NCBI GenBank assembly: GCA_019973155.2
Contig: BPQB01000056.1
Location: forward strand, 124,001-188,000
Source: Phanerochaete sordida
Taxonomy: Eukaryota > Basidiomycota > Agaricomycetes > Polyporales > Phanerochaetaceae
Direction of reading: 5' to 3'
Length of the DNA: 64,000 nt
Translations under genes and position numbers: made by a program
Shown here: positions 23,801 to 36,300 of the stretch, piece after piece
Layout of the letters: every line of letters begins with the position of its first letter
Position numbering within the stretch: position 1 is the stretch's first letter
Notes under the pieces: generated by a model
Told to the model about the DNA's origin: nothing
Seen by the model: only the letters and a program-made list of their open reading frames with translations
Database searches by the model: none

Positions 23801-26800
23801 CAGTATGTACGTCTGGCTTTGAGCTCCGCTGCTGTGCTCACGCCGGTATAGTTCTCATCGCATACACGAACCACGCTCTGGACCACATGCTCACGGACGT
23901 GCTGGACGCTGGCATCACGCAGAAGCTCGTACGTCTTGGTTCGCGTTCCGGTTCCGAGCGCATCTCGGAATACTCGCTGCACAACCTGGAGCGTATGGCC
24001 GGGAGGACGACCCTCAATCGTTCTATTGGGCGCCAGTTTGCCGTCATGAAGGAGCTTGAGGAGCAAATGTCCAAGGTTATGGCGGCGATCCAGGAGCCAA
24101 CCTTGACGTCGGAGGATATCGAACGCCACCTGTCAATTCATTACCCAGAGCATGCCGAACGCCTGGCGCTTCCCCCTTTCTGGATACAAGAGCTTGCGCA
24201 GCGCCACTGGCAGGATGTTACGGAGCAAGGCGAGTGGGTCACGACTGGCAAGGACGGAAAGGCGCAGAAGAAAGACGAGAAGGATCAGAGTTTATATCGC
24301 TTTTGGAGGGAGTGCCTCGACATCCAGTACATTATCCCCCAGACCTTGACGCAGGACCAACCTCCTCAAGTGTCGCCTATGGTTCAGGCCCTCTTCTCCG
24401 AACTCGGATTTGGCGACGAGTTGCCACCAATGCCGATGACTCAGCGTCCCCTCAGCACCCTCCTCGACGCTTCTGCAATGTGGTCGATGTCTGACATTGA
24501 AAGGGTCGAGCTCGCTACGATGTGGGAGGACGAAATCCGCTCGCTCGCGTACAACACGAATTTGGAAGAATACGAGAAGCTCCGCCTAACCTATCGCGAG
24601 GCGTGCCAGGAATATGAGGATATCCGCGACGAGGTGAGTGACGACCTGTATACTAGCGACTGAGTGCTCACGAAGAAACATCAGGTGCGGAGACGTCTGT
24701 TGAGTGAGGTGGATATCATTGGTTGCACGACTACTGGTTAGTCTTCGTAATCTTACTAGACTCGATGGTACGCTGACAAACATGCCGTCGGCCCAGGGGC
24801 GGCGAAGCTGGTTTCGTTGCTAACGGTACGTTGTGTGTCTCTCTCCGTGAAGCATCTGTTCATTTATCCCGATGAAGAGCATCGCCCCTCGAGTCCTGAT
24901 GGTCGAAGAAGCCGGTCAAGTTCTCGAGGCACATATCCTCACGTCGCTGGTTGCATCTGGTGAGCGTGACAAGTGTAACAGCTGTGTAGCCGACTACTGA
25001 CAGAGGTATCGTCCCAGTGCACCACCTGATTTGTATTGGAGATCCTGAGCAATTACGCCCTACGTTGGCCACATTCTGTGAGTAGACTCGCTCAGTCGTC
25101 TGCTTGATGAGCCTGAAGCTTGCCCAGCGTTGTCGATGGACAGCGAGCGAGGCAAAGAGTTGTTCAAGTTCGACCGGTCCTTGATGGAACGTCTCGCCAC
25201 CGAGCAGCTTCCGATGACACAGATCAATGTTCAGCGACGGATGCGTCCCGAGATTTCCCATCACATCAGGTATGCGCTCCTCCAATCGTTCGCAGCTCGG
25301 ATACTCACATCCTTCCGTAGGACCATCCTGTATCCACAACTCCAGGATCACGACATCGTATCACGGTATCCACATGTACACGGCATGCAAAGCGACGTGT
25401 TCTTCTTGAACCATACCAATGCCGAAGGAGGCGCAGAGGACTCAGCATCGAAGTTCAACATGTACGAGGTGCGTGTAAGATTCTATCGACATATTGTCCG
25501 GCCTCTAACAGCTCTACAGGTTCAAATGGTCCGCGACCTCGTCCTCTATTTCCTGCGTCAAGGGGAGTACAGCCAACCTGGTGATATAGCCGTTCTCTGC
25601 GCATATCTGGGTCAGCTGCAGAAGGTCAGGCAGGCTTTGCGTGATATGAAGGTGGCAGTCGCCCTGGACGAAAGGGACGAACAGCAGCTCGCACATGCCG
25701 GGCTTGAGGAGGAGGTTACATTCGAGCAAGTCATCGTTGCCAAACATGTAGGCGTTCGCTTTGCTATGATTTTACTACACGGGGTGGTTAACTCTCCCAT
25801 CAAGATCGTCTCAGGTACCGTGGATATATTCCAGGGTCGTGAAGCCAAGGTTGTCATCGTATCGTTGGTGAGAAATACGGGGACATTCGAGACAGAGTCG
25901 GCGCCCATCGGCTTTTTGAAGGTCAGACCGTCCACATTGAATCACATACCACACTCTAAAGAGCCTTTTGCAGAGCACGAATCGAATCAACGTGGCTCTC
26001 TCTCGCGCTAAGCACGGTCTATATGTCCTGGGAAATGCTTCGAATCTACGAAAGAACAAGACTTGGACAACGGTACTCGACGAGATGGAAACTCGTGCAC
26101 AGATCGGACCTGGGTTCCCGATCGTCTGCCCTCGACACCCCGATCAGGTGCAAGAGGTGTCTAAGCCTGGGGACCTAGGACGATTCGCTCCAGCGGGCGG
26201 ATGTCTGCTACCCTGTGGCAGTCAGCTGCCGTGCGGCCACATTTGCCCCTCTGTCGTAAGCGATCTCGACAACTTCTCGTAGTAAATCCGCTCATGGTCC
26301 TTCAACTCCAGTGCCATGACGCCCGAGACAACCATCGCAGCACGCAGTGCAACGAACCTTGCCCGAAGACACCCTGTCCACGTAGTCATCCTTGCCAAAA
26401 CAGGTGCTTCGAAGACTGCGGCGACTGCAAGTTCCCTATCTACAACGTCCAGCTCCCTTGTGGGCACGAGAAAGCACAAATTGCTTGGTACGCGCTTGCT
26501 CTCCGTCGAAAGATAGTCCCCTCATCTTGACTACGTCGTTAGCCACCTGCTGGAGAGGCTAGATGATGCCAAGTGTAATGTGCTCGTCACCAAGAAGCTT
26601 CCGCGATGCGAACACTCGGCGAGTATGCCCTGCCACAAGGATCCCGCCAAGCACAAGTGTCAAGAGCTCTGCGGAGGTGTACTCGACTGCTGTGGGAAGA
26701 CATGCAAGTCACGGTGCAGCGCGTGTCTCGACAAGACCGTGCACTCTACGAACGTCGCGAGCACGGTTGGCAAAGTGCGGCGATCAGTCCACGTCACTCA

Positions 26801-28933
26801 TCCATGCGAGCGTCCCCTATACTGCCACCATCCATGTGGCCTTGACTGCGAGAAGGACCATCGATGCAATCGGTCTTGTCTCAAGCCGTGTCGGCAGCAG
26901 TGTAGCCATCAGAAGTGCGCCAAGCCATGCTCAACGCCGTGCACGCCTTGCATGGAGCCCTGCACATGGAGCTGTCCTCACCACTCGTGCCCTGTAACGT
27001 GCGGATCGGTAGGTCTTTTTATACTCTGTCGCACAGCCATATCTCAAGCGATGTCTTCAGATCTGCTCTCGACTGCCCTGCGATGAGCCATGTGCCAACA
27101 CATTGAAGTGCGGGCACCCTTGTCCTTCAGGTACGATGGACTTACTCTCCAGGCGTTGCCGGGTATCTAATCTATTGAATTGCTCAGTATGCGGAGAGCC
27201 TTGTAATGTACAGCTGTGCACAACGTGCATGCCGGCTCATCGCAAAGCGGACGTGGTGGACTTCATTATGCAACGCACCCTTGGAGAGATCGATGTCACC
27301 TCCACCGACCCCGCCGAACGTCTCATAGCTCTTGCTTGCAAGCACGTCTTCACAGTGGAAACCCTGGACGGGCACTGCAGAATGAACGAGTTTTACGAGG
27401 TCGACGTCATGGGGCAATACATATCGACCAAAGAGCCACCGACCGAGTATCAGCTGCCGCCAACTTGTCCAACCTGTCGAGGCCCTATCACCTCCCCACG
27501 TTATGGTCGTGTCACCAAGCGCGCTACGCTCGATATCTTGGAGCAGAATGTCGCGAGCACGATGTCGAAGTCGCTCGAAGCGTTGAACCCTGCGCTCGAG
27601 AAGATCTCGGAGGCCTTGGGGAAATGGAAAGAGGCGGCAGGAAAGCTGGCATACGATATGGAAAATATCTCGGACCCTGCAGAACGCCGCGACGCCTGGC
27701 TGAATGGTGGCAGCACCGAGGCCCTTCCTGAAACCTTCTTGCATAGAGGCGCGATGCACTCCTTGCACGGATTCTCCACCACAGAGGCGAAAGCATGGAA
27801 TGACGTCGTGAAGGACCTCGTGCAAGTCTACCGGAAAGCACATACCATGTCGGCTACGCGTGGCGCGCATCTCAAGGCGTACGAAGGCGCACTGACCACG
27901 CTATACCGCCTCGAGCTCGACGCCATCGCATCCGATCCCGAGCGCGCGACGGACACGCCCGAGCCGATCGCGCTGAAAGCTGTCATGTCGAAGATCGGGC
28001 AGCCCCCGCCGAAGGCGGACGTGCGTTTCCAGATCGACGCGATGCACACGCTGTGCGAACTGCGCTTCATGCTTGGCGAGGTCGCTGCGGCGCGCGTCGA
28101 CGGCCTGCCCGCGACCGCGACGGAGGAGGCGGGCGTGCGCCACCGCAAGCTGTGGACGTCCTTCGTCGGGTTCGTCTACCAGTCCTGCAAGGCCGACGCG
28201 CAGAAGGCGTGCGAGATGGCGCTGCGCTCGGCGGCGTCCCGCCAGGCGGCCAAGTGCGGGCTGTACATCCTCCGCGCAGAGTTCGAGGACTTCCGCTTCC
28301 GCATGATGGAGGACGAACGGGCCCTCTCGCGAGGTGGCAATCGGCCGTCGGCTGAGGACCGAAAGCGCCTCGGCGACCAGGTGGAGGACAAGCGCGAGGA
28401 GATGCAACGCAAGCTACAAGAATATCGGGAGCAGTACATCCGCAGCCGGCCTGTGAACGATACGTCCGCCATGCAGAAGGAGCGCGAATGGTTCCAGGGC
28501 AACTGCGGCGCGAAAGTGGACCGTTTCATGGGTCAGCTCGAGGAGCTCGAGGGCGTGGTCCGCAATGGAGGCCGGTACGAGCCGCTGTCGATGCAAGAAC
28601 GCGAGATGATCGTCAAGGCATTTGACTTCGGTGAGGCTGTGACCCGAAATTACTCCTCTATACCTGCTCACGTTGCCAAGGATACACTGGGCACTTCTAC
28701 AACTGTCCCAATGGACATCCATACACCATCGGAGAGGTATGCGATACAGACCAACTTCATTGAACTGCACCTGATTTTTATCCCAGTGCGGCGGTGCTAT
28801 GGTGACGTCTCAATGTCCCGAATGTGGAGAGACTATTGGGGGAGGAAACCATACGCTCCTGGGTTCCAATACGACAGCCTCGGAGTTCGAGACGATCCTT
28901 CGTGGCACAGGGGTTCCTCGAGGGTTCTACTAG
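20840..28933 (+). CDS. ZNFX1/NFX1-type zinc-finger SF1 helicase, copy B (full length, RZ finger)
   Basis: Paralogue of the preceding gene with the same exon plan, roughly 2,300 residues. The N terminus (ATG 20840) has RG-rich repeats (RGRGRGARG, split by an intron) and one CCCH finger (C-x8-C-x5-C-x3-H). It continues with Walker A GPPGTGKS (microexon 23673-23691), motif Ia AYTNHALDH, Walker B MVEEAGQ (about 24900), GDPEQLRP, QRRMRP, VDIFQGREAK and ALSRAKHG. The NFX1-type finger array and CPTCRG RING-like motif follow. It then adds about 500 residues, mostly helical, and an RZ-type zinc finger split over two introns (GHFYNCPNGHPY, then SQCPECGETIGGGNHTLL), the hallmark end of ZNFX1. The stop at 28931-28933 comes from this spliced end; the open frame running on to 29118 is read-through. 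Expected role: RNA-binding helicase in small-RNA silencing or RNA surveillance. Location is not readable from sequence. Confidence 0.9.
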
Positions 28934-29172
28934 AAAGCTCTTCGCTGGTGACATGCGTACCGCTTCATGCGCTAAGTTGTGCTCTACCCGTTGATACTAT
29001 ATCGGCAATTTTGCAAGTGCAATTACTGTATTATAATGTGACTTCTATCTCAAGCAGCGTCGTGGCATACATATGGGAGGATACTGTACAAGGTATCAGA
29101 ACGAAGCAAACAGTTTGAAACAGGGCACGCAAGAGATTGTTCACAGTCTCGCTGTCGGCCCATTCCGGCCAT

Positions 29173-29927
29173 TTACACGCGGTAGCTTGTGGCGTAGCTC
29201 GAGCGCGGATCGTACCGCCCGTGCATCGGCTGCCTGAACGCGCGATTCGCGACTGAGAACATGACGCTGATGATGAGTAGGATGAAGATGAGGATGAAGC
29301 CCATCCACGCAAAGGCGACCAGCGCCGTGAGGACGCGGCACGGTAGGTAGATGTGGCACCACGCGAGATCGCCCCAGTTGGACTGTTGGCGGAGTCAGTG
29401 CTATCCGCGGCCAAAGGGAGCGCACGACGTACTGTAGCGATAGCGGCGCCGACGAGCCACATAACGAAGAGGATGAACAGCCCAATCGTCTCGCTCAGGA
29501 AGGTGGAGACGATGCCGTAGTCGTAGGTCCGCGTTATGGTGGAGACCCTGGAGAACGACGTCAGTGGCGGGTTGTCAGAGATACGGTCGTGGCAAAGATA
29601 CGCACACCCAGGGAACCCAGAGAATCGTTATGACGGACGTTGCAATGAGCTCTGCGACGATGGGGTCTATGACAAATCGTCGGTGTTAGTATTGCGCAGT
29701 TGCGACGCAAAACGCTGGACGATCGTACCATAGAAATTCTGGCCGCCATTCAACGGGTCGCCAGCTGGAATGTGTAGGGTGTAATGGATCCGTGCCGCGC
29801 TCAGACCCAGAGTTACAACAGCAAACAGCCACTGTGAAAACATTAGCGCACGGCGACTTCGTCACACAAAATATCTACTCACGAGGGCGATGTACAGAAA
29901 TACTCGTATGCCATTTACGGTCATCAT
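29173..29927 (-). CDS. Four-pass membrane protein, MARVEL-like
   Basis: Five exons read down the minus strand from ATG 29927 to TAA 29173 and give about 176 residues. Each carries part of a four-helix bundle: IRVFLYIALWLFAVVTLGLS, then IVAELIATSVITILWVPW, then IGLFILFVMWLVGAAIA, and finally LVAFAWMGFILIFILLIIS with a polar C-terminal tail. Small size, four helices, a short polar loop after helix 1 and a Trp/Cys loop before helix 4 fit fungal MARVEL-domain proteins of the plasma membrane (Nce102/Fhn1 or hypothetical relatives), which organise membrane domains. An in-frame extension upstream of 29927 exists, so the start could be earlier. The family call is by topology, not by a diagnostic motif. 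Confidence 0.7.
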
Positions 29928-30556
29928 TGTCGAGGTGGTCGCTGACCAGTCTTGAGACGTAGGCAAGAGGAGAAGTGGGTAGTTAGGTGCAGTGGACAAG
30001 AGGAAGTGCACTAACTGGTCCTCCGTTCGAGCCTTTATACGCACCACGGTTTAATGACGACAACGTGTAGGCGGCGTTCCCTCCAGGAACACGCTACTAA
30101 GGCAGGCGCCACCGTGGAACCCTGGGTGATTGCCCCAGTAAAGCATATCCCGTTATCCAATATGTGGAATTAACGGGATGAACGGGACAAAAGGGGTACT
30201 CGGTACCGCCCCGGATAGCCTTCAGCATGTCGGGATGCACAGCATGAGCCCGCCGTCGACGGAACAACCGCGTGTATCAAGGCAGTTATGGTACAATGTC
30301 CTAACACGTGCCCCAAGGATGCAACCCATGGCAACGTGTCGGATCCCCAAAGGACTTGAGGCCCCCTCGTGTACTCCAGACGCCGCGAGGACTCAGGAAA
30401 TGAGTAGCGATGGCTGTCCGGAAGGGCCCGTTTCCGTGTATACATTGCGCCCTTTATCTTCAAACGTAACACACTGCTAGATCATCAACGAATACCACGT
30501 AGGGAAACACAAAGCAATGACACCTACGGATGTCCCTAAGCTCGAACGACAAAGTC
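29928..30556. other. Intergenic, nothing recognised
   Basis: No coding frame, repeat or RNA gene is convincing. It should contain the promoter of the minus-strand membrane-protein gene. Confidence 0.45.
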
Positions 30557-30952
30557 TCAACACGCCGCAGCTGGTGACGGAGGAGCAGCAAGGACTCTTG
30601 GGATAGCACTACGAATCACTTCATGTTTATACCTTCCGCACAGCAGCTTCAATGAGCCAGACAGAGGTCGGTGGTAGCAACGGGTGTTGAATTGTGAGAC
30701 GAAGGCGGAGGTTGGAGGAAGGGTGGAATATTTGCCAAATTTTCCGCAAGTGGCGGGCGCCACGAAGCTGATGCGCCCTTCGACCGAATATGGGAAGGGG
30801 CGGCCGAGTATGCTTTGGCGTCTATGTATCTCTCCGTCAGCCCTCACGGCGACGACAACGAAGCCCTCATTCGCGACCTGAAATTCTTTCGGGCCCGACG
30901 CTGAACTATTGCTGAAGATAGGCTGTGATATCCTGACTCTACATTCCTGCAT
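30557..30952 (-). CDS. Possible small single-exon gene, 131 residues
   Basis: An open frame with a genuine ATG (30952) runs to TGA at 30557. Its first two thirds read like a folded protein (VANEGFVVVAVRADGEI and RPFPYSVEGRISFVAP). No domain is recognised, there is no signal peptide, and the final part is less protein-like. It lies head to head with the OXR1-like gene, 108 bases from its ATG, so the sequence might also be that gene's promoter. I give it less than even odds of being a gene. Confidence 0.28.
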   Translation of the reverse strand: MQECRVRISQPIFSNSSASGPKEFQVANEGFVVVAVRADGEIHRRQSILGRPFPYSVEGRISFVAPATCGKFGKYSTLPPTSAFVSQFNTRCYHRPLSGSLKLLCGRYKHEVIRSAIPRVLAAPPSPAAAC

Positions 30953-31060
30953 TCTGTGGTAGGCCTTTTGTTACTCGACCACGCCCGCACCGTCCTGCTC
31001 ACAGCGAACCCAGAACGCTCATCATTCATGACACGAACTGGTTTTGCATAGCATAGCGAG

Positions 31061-33048
31061 ATGTCTAACCCGATATCTATACCACCATTGATACCCCTTC
31101 CACACGACACACAACAGCAGCGGACGAATGACGATGCCAAAGACGACATATTCGCGACCCTCTTCTCTCCCGCAACACCACACGCATCGCCCACCTTGCG
31201 ACCTGTCTCAGACGAGGTGGCGGCAGAGACATCTAGGCCTCGGATGAGAGGTCACTCTCGCGCCTCCTCCACGGACTCAGAATTCGGTTCCTTCGTGTCG
31301 GTACCTTCTGCAGAAGACCCACTACACCAGCTCGGCTCTGACGCTCCTCAGCTATTCTCGCCCGTCCAGAACTTTGGGTTCTTTGACCGATTCACGGAGG
31401 AGGCGAAGGCGGCGACGGAGAAGAACAAGAAGGGGGTGCTGGATGAGCTGCTGAAGCACGAGGACGATCCCTTATACTTCCTCAGAAGTGGTGCGAGAAC
31501 TCTCGCTTTATTCCCGCCGCCTGCCTGACCCTCGGCGTTCAGCCACGCCTACTGCCACGCAGCAGGGTCGTGATACCCCGGAAGCACCGTCAAAGCCGGC
31601 AGCATCTGAGCCAGACTCCGCGACATCCTCAACGGCGCCCTCGGGTCTCACCGATGATGTACCTCCGCAGCCCCTCATTTCCTTTGGCGAGCAAGCGGGT
31701 CTTACAGCCGACGAGACTTTCGCCATGCCTGGACAGTGGTCACAATCCTTGCCATCGACATCCGCCACCGGAGCTTCCGCACCTCGCGCACCATCCAGCG
31801 GGCTCCTGGACGAGCTGATAGACTACGAAGAGAATCACAGATCCCTGCCGTCTGCGCAAGTAGCAAGCACATCCCGCTCTGCCACGCCGCAGCCTCAACG
31901 TGTGGCTGGCACCCCTCTCTCTGCCCGATCCTCGCGACATCCCTCCAGAGAAGCCAACAGAACTGAACCTGATCCTGGTCGCGCGCCGAGCTCACCGACC
32001 CGTTCGCCCTCCCTCCCGCCCACCCCGATGCGCCTATCAGACCCCGAAGTGCAGCGCACGCAGTCGTTCTTCATGCCGACGTCGCTCACGGCGTCGGCGT
32101 TCCCCACCAAGTGGGTGTCGTCCCTTCTCTCGCGCACCGCTCCCCAGGCACCCCCAGGGCCGATCGACGGGCTACCAACGCGGGCGGCGACGGCGCCAGA
32201 CATCACACACGGGACGCCCTTCGCGTCGCACCCGTTCGTGCCGCCGAGCGGCGCGCCTGGCTTCGCGGGCGACCGCGCGTGGGATAAGGGCTTCGAGTTC
32301 GACAAGGAGAACGTCGAGCGCGCGAGCGTGCGGCTCGTTGGGCGCAAGGAGGGTACACATGGTGTGCTGAACGTCGCGCTCGCGGACAAGGTGCGTGGTT
32401 CTTGCGTGCGTGCGCGTGCGCGCGGCTGACGCCCCCGCAGCTGCGCCCGCACCTCCCCGCGCTGAAGCGGCTCCCGCGCGCGTGGACGCTGCTGTACAGC
32501 CTCGACCAGCACGGCATCTCGCTCAACACGCTCTACACGCGGTGTGCGGCGCACACTGGCGGCGCGCTGCTCGTGATCCGCGACTCAAACGACGTTGTGT
32601 TCGGCGCGTGGATGGGCGAGGGCATACACATGTCCAAGGGTGCATACTATGGGAGCGGGGAGTCGTACGTGCCCAATGTCTCCGCTCTCTGTGAGATGCT
32701 TACGAGCCCCGGCGCTCATAGATTCCTGTGGAAGCTCATGTCCGAGGACAAGCTGCGGGTCTTCAAGTGGACAGGAAGGAACGAGTACGTTGCGCTCTGT
32801 GAGCCTGAGTACATCTCCTTCGGTGGCGGGTGAGCACTCCTTCTCCCTCTCCTCTCCTGTCGATCACCGCTGACCAGTGATGCAGGGAAGGGCACTACGG
32901 CCTGTATGTAGATGCAACACTCATGGACGGCTCGTCGGCACACTGTCCAACTTTCGATAACGAGCCTCTGTGCTCACCTGGCCCGCGGCAGGGCGAAGGG
33001 GTCACCTTTGAGTGTGTTGGGCTGGAGGTCTGGGGCATCGGAGGGTGA
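31061..33048 (+). CDS. OXR1: Oxidation-resistance protein, TLDc domain
   Basis: TLDc-domain protein of the OXR1 family, needed for resistance to peroxide in yeast and shown to help disassemble the vacuolar proton ATPase. Four exons, 31061-31490, 31543-32390, 32441-32829 and 32886-33048, join in phase to 609 residues. The first two thirds are Ser/Pro-rich and disordered. The C-terminal TLDc domain runs from about residue 430: WTLLYSLDQHGISLNTLY, LLVIRDSNDVVFGAW, YYGSGESY, VFKWTGRNEY, FGGGEGHYGLYVD, CPTFDNEPL and FECVGLEVW are all present in the usual order. It is longer than yeast Oxr1 because of the N-terminal extension, as in other basidiomycete members. It converges on the alpha-mannosidase gene. 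Confidence 0.9.
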
Positions 33049-33327
33049 ATGACTGGCGCTGGAATGCGTAGGCGAAAGTAATGTAGGCTTTGAGGCTAGA
33101 GCGAGATGCTCGAAGCCGGGCGCGGACGACGTGGACTCTGCATCTACCTGTACACTTGCATATTTAACGTATTATGAGGTTCTTTGACTCGGCGCAGTGC
33201 GAGTGTGGCACAGCATACAAGCATATCCATTTCCAGCATCCTGAGGTACAGCGAGTCCAGCTGATGTACACAGACATAGTTCCAAATTCCGTCCACTTTG
33301 TTATACAAGCAAGAGCTAAGCATTCGC

Positions 33328-36300
33328 TTACTCGACGACGAGCCAGCCGTCCCGCTTCGGCGAGTCCCTATAGTCAATGTTAGCGATAGAATGAGCCATA
33401 GAACGAGCTACACGTACATCTCCTCAGAAGCCTTGCGTCCAATGACAAGCTTCACCGTCTTGACCTCGAACGCATGGAACTGCAGCTCGAGGCTCGTGAC
33501 CCCGCCAGGAGAGGCAGTGGAAACGACGTGCAGCTCCTCGGTCTCATCCTCAAGCAGGTTCGTGACGTAGGCACGGGCAACAGGGATGTGTCCGCCGATG
33601 AGCAGCTTCACGCGGGCATGCCCGCCATACGCCTCGTACAGCCGGAGCACAACGTTCACGTTGGCCTTGGCGCTGTCAACGGACGTCTTGTAGTCGTCGT
33701 ACTCGCCGCGCTTGATCGTCTCAAGGAACACGTTGCGGGCGCCTTCGAGCGTGAAGGGGCGCGGGGTCTCGGCAAGCTTGTAGGCCGGTGCGTCTTGCGG
33801 AACATAATGAACTGCAAGGATGAACATGAGATTGGCACCTGGCGAGAGCGAACCAGCATACCTTGAAGCGGTGAGTTGAACAGATATCCAGCGATCGGGA
33901 CGTCAGATTCAAGGAAAGAGCCTTGGTGAGGCATGACAGCCCAGCTGAACTCGTGCGTGCCCTGATCCTGCTCGGCATCCGGTGCAGTCGCAGAGCGAAG
34001 AAGGGAGATACGCAGGACATTACCCCGGCACGAGAACCCATACTTGCTCTCGGACAGGATTGCGACACCATATCCGAACTCGCTGAGATCCGCGAACTAT
34101 CGGAAGGCTCAGCCGGGTAGCACTCGCGAGTACACAAAGACGCACCTTGTGACCACAGACTTCAAACTTAGCCATATCCCATGTCGTGTTCTTGTGGGTT
34201 GGGCGCTGCACATGACCGAACTGCGTCTCGTAGGTAGCATTGTCGCTGTGTATGTCAAGGGGAAGCTCGACTGGCCGATGGTAGTCAGTCAAAGACAACT
34301 AATTGTGGCAACAGGCAAACGTACACTTCAAGAACTCGTGCCGCTCGTGCCAATCGACCACGGCATCGAAGACAATCAGCGGACGAGAATCGGCTTTCGT
34401 CGTCGCTGGACTCGCGGTAAGTATCAATAGGAAGGTTACGAGATGGTCCAGATTTACCGGTGATAGCATTCAAGGAGATCTGTCGCTTAAAGGTCAGTGA
34501 CACGCTTCAGTGGCACGCTGGCGGACTCACCGTGGCTGTGATCTTGCTCTTACCATACTTGATGGTAGACTTGATCGCGGCACAGAGCGGGCCCTCGGAA
34601 ACGACAGAAATATCCGTGAACTGCAGCGGATGAGCAGTCTCGAGATGGTGAACCTCGACATCTGGATACTATGGTTATGCGAAGCACGGCCAGAAGCGGC
34701 AAATGCGTACCCCAAGCGTCCCAGTAGTTGGGACGGTCGTCGAAAATGACTAGGCCACCAGTCTCACCCTTAACGATCAACTCACGCCTTGGAACAAGAA
34801 GGTCAGAATATGGGGGAGTCCGAACAGATATAATCGTACCCAAGAGCGACGTCATACAGGCTGGAGATCCTTCCGCTGGAGACTGTAAGCTGCAGGGCCG
34901 AATTGCGAAGGACGAAATGATCGGAGCCATTGGTGAACACTATCGCGGCCAGTCAGCGCTGACCTGCTTTACACGCGGGAAATGACATACCAGACACCGG
35001 CTGACAATCAGCGTAGAAGCCGATCGGCTCCGCCAGGTGACCACCCTCCGCGCAGTCCAGGAGGGCGTAGCCGGTGGCGCCGTCGACGCTTGTCTGCACG
35101 ACTTGCGACTTGAGATGACTGGGCATTCCGGAGAGCGGCACCTCAACGATGTCGCGGCGAGGGAAGAAGGTGGTGTTGATACCGACGATGCTGCCCGGTG
35201 TCTTCAGGGATCCTGCGGTGAGCGAAAGCGCCTTCGGCAAGAGTACCTCCGTTGCTTGCTGCAGGAGAGCCTCCGCGTCGTCACGGACTTCGGAGTACAG
35301 CTTCTCAGCGTCGTCATAGACCATACCACTAGAACGAGTGTCAGTGTATTTAAATCGTAGGATGTAGACGTACTCACATAGCAGATCCAGGAAGTACTTC
35401 ACAAAGGGAACGTCAGTCAGTGGAGGGAGAGAAAAGCACCCAGAAGCTTTACGCACCATCGTGGACTGCAAGGATTGGTCAGGACGCTGCTCGGTACCAA
35501 AACTTGGTAGATACTTACATTGGTTGAGAAGGACCTTCTCCCAGCAGACATCAATCTTAGACTTAGGGTACTCGTAGTCGTGCTTGTGATACCTGTACAA
35601 TGAAGCGAGCGTCGCCAAATGCTAACAATGACTGAGTCAGCGATCTCGGTAGCGGCAGATGAAGACAACAATTACCTCGACGTCTCTCAGGAGGATTTCC
35701 GACTTTCGGTTACCCTTCTTGATCGAACCGTGACTGGTGTAGGTACCGCGATGAAACTGTCACCAGTCGTTAGCTTTAGAATTACAATCAAGTGGATGAT
35801 TACTTCAAGGTACAGCTCGCCGTTCCTGGCGTACGGTGAATAAGCCATCAGGACGTGTGAGGATGACAAGACTTACCAGTTCGGGAGGGCCTTTCCTGCC
35901 TTCGACTCCTCGAGGACTGTGTCAAAGAAATCCTCCACCAGCGGACCCATCGTCACTGAGGGCAGCTCGCGCGAATTGTTACTTGCAGCACGGATGCGGC
36001 GAAGCTAAAACATTGGTAAGCTGTGGTGCTGTGCGCGAGCTTGTCTGACCCACGTTCTCGAGCATCTTCGAAAGCGGACCTCCTCCTCCATCGCCGTTTC
36101 CGAAAACAAGCAAGGCCTTGTCCGAGGACTCCAGATTCTGCATACATGGGATTCCATGAGCAACATCCTGGCTAAGCCGAACCCGTTTCCTACCTTGTTG
36201 TTCGTGACACCTTTGTTGATGTCTCCTACAGTTGCCTGCGCAGTGTAGGTGTCTACAGGAAATGAGCTAGGACCAAGATCTCAAGGATGGGACACGAACC

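Noticed and set aside
28934..29118. Extension of helicase copy B to the end of its last open frame
   Set aside because: The conserved RZ-finger end needs two introns and gives a stop at 28933; the longer frame is read-through of an intron.
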